From assembly GCA_016288315.1 (NCBI GenBank), contig JAEEYU010000043.1, positions 1 through 32,391 on the forward strand: DNA of 32,391 bases, written 5' to 3'. The notes beneath the pieces were generated by a model. It searched no databases, was not told the DNA's origin, and saw only the letters and a program-made list of their open reading frames with translations. The stretch is from Clostridiaceae bacterium (GTDB lineage: Bacteria; Bacillota; Clostridia; Oscillospirales; Acutalibacteraceae). Both the position numbers and the translations under genes were made by a program. Shown here piece after piece: positions 32,331 to 32,391 of this stretch; within the stretch, counting starts at the first letter, position 1; each line of letters opens with the position of its first letter.

Positions 32331-32391
32331 ATCGAGCGCCCGTGAAGAAGGGGAGCTTCTGAGCGGGTAAATAGCACCTTGAAAATTAAAC
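32331..32391 (+). other. Probable rRNA operon leader, continuing past the window
   Basis: After the promoter a GC-rich stem can form (CCCG with CGGG around GAAG/CTTC, 32339-32375), then AGCACCTTGAAAATTAAAC at the window end. A CCTTGAAAANTRAA-type sequence is typical of the leader just before 16S rRNA in Firmicutes, where it helps antitermination and processing. The rRNA gene itself is not in view. Confidence 0.6.

Noticed and set aside
1-32391. CRISPR arrays, prophage or transposase genes
   Set aside because: No regularly spaced repeats, cas genes, integrase or transposase were found on either strand; the only mobile-type signals are the RM pair and the inverted-repeat element.

Overview
The window looks like chromosome from a low-to-mid GC, Gram-positive Clostridia-type Firmicute, probably an uncultured anaerobe of the gut or another plant-polymer-rich habitat. 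This rests on the gene content (WalJ, a CdaR/PucR regulator, an FtsEX/M23 cell-wall operon, DUF951, several secreted or carbohydrate-active proteins), AGGAGG-type ribosome binding sites, TTGACA/TATAAT promoters and GTG/TTG starts. No genus can be named from the sequence alone.

Layout. 1-3655 (minus): end of an acyltransferase-3 membrane protein, tRNA-Gly(GCC) with its own promoter and terminator, then rsuA, walJ and murA. 3835-9534 (plus): a CdaR-like regulator, then ftsE-ftsX-M23 hydrolase, a terminator and an S41-like protein whose catalytic Ser and Lys are both replaced. 9580-11396 (plus): a visibly AT-rich type II restriction-modification pair (C5 methyltransferase and Eco47II-like endonuclease). 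11455-13541 (plus): MTA/SAH nucleosidase and an FAD-dependent reductase, followed by a 281-bp segment bounded by 18-bp perfect inverted repeats. 13947-15450 (plus): a membrane-anchored MerR regulator overlapping a CPBP protease. 15754-20908 (plus): secreted papain-like protease, transglutaminase-like membrane protein, GH3 glycosidase. 20972-26181 (minus): GH31 sulfoquinovosidase-like enzyme, FSA-type transaldolase, GPH/MFS sugar transporter and an unknown eight-helix membrane protein. 26485-31992 (minus): a tight operon of DUF951, prfA, a Sua5-CoaE fusion, a lytic transglycosylase, an M18 aminopeptidase and a TRIC/YicG channel. 32301-32391 (plus): a strong promoter and leader that probably belong to an rRNA operon starting just outside the window.

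The most interesting region is 20972-26181. The GH31 enzyme aligns without gaps to remembered E. coli YihQ landmarks (constant offset of 13 residues), yet the sulfonate-binding Arg is Gln. The neighbouring transaldolase has lost both phosphate-contacting residues of the FSA/TalC family. Together with a transporter this looks like a sulfosugar (or modified-hexose) utilisation locus of the transaldolase type, but with altered recognition residues and without an isomerase or sulfolactaldehyde reductase in the window. Other points of note are the predicted pseudoprotease beside ftsEX, the Sua5-CoaE fusion, the MerR-CPBP membrane module and the inverted-repeat element at 13525-13805. All functional calls are from reading the sequence; no searches were run.
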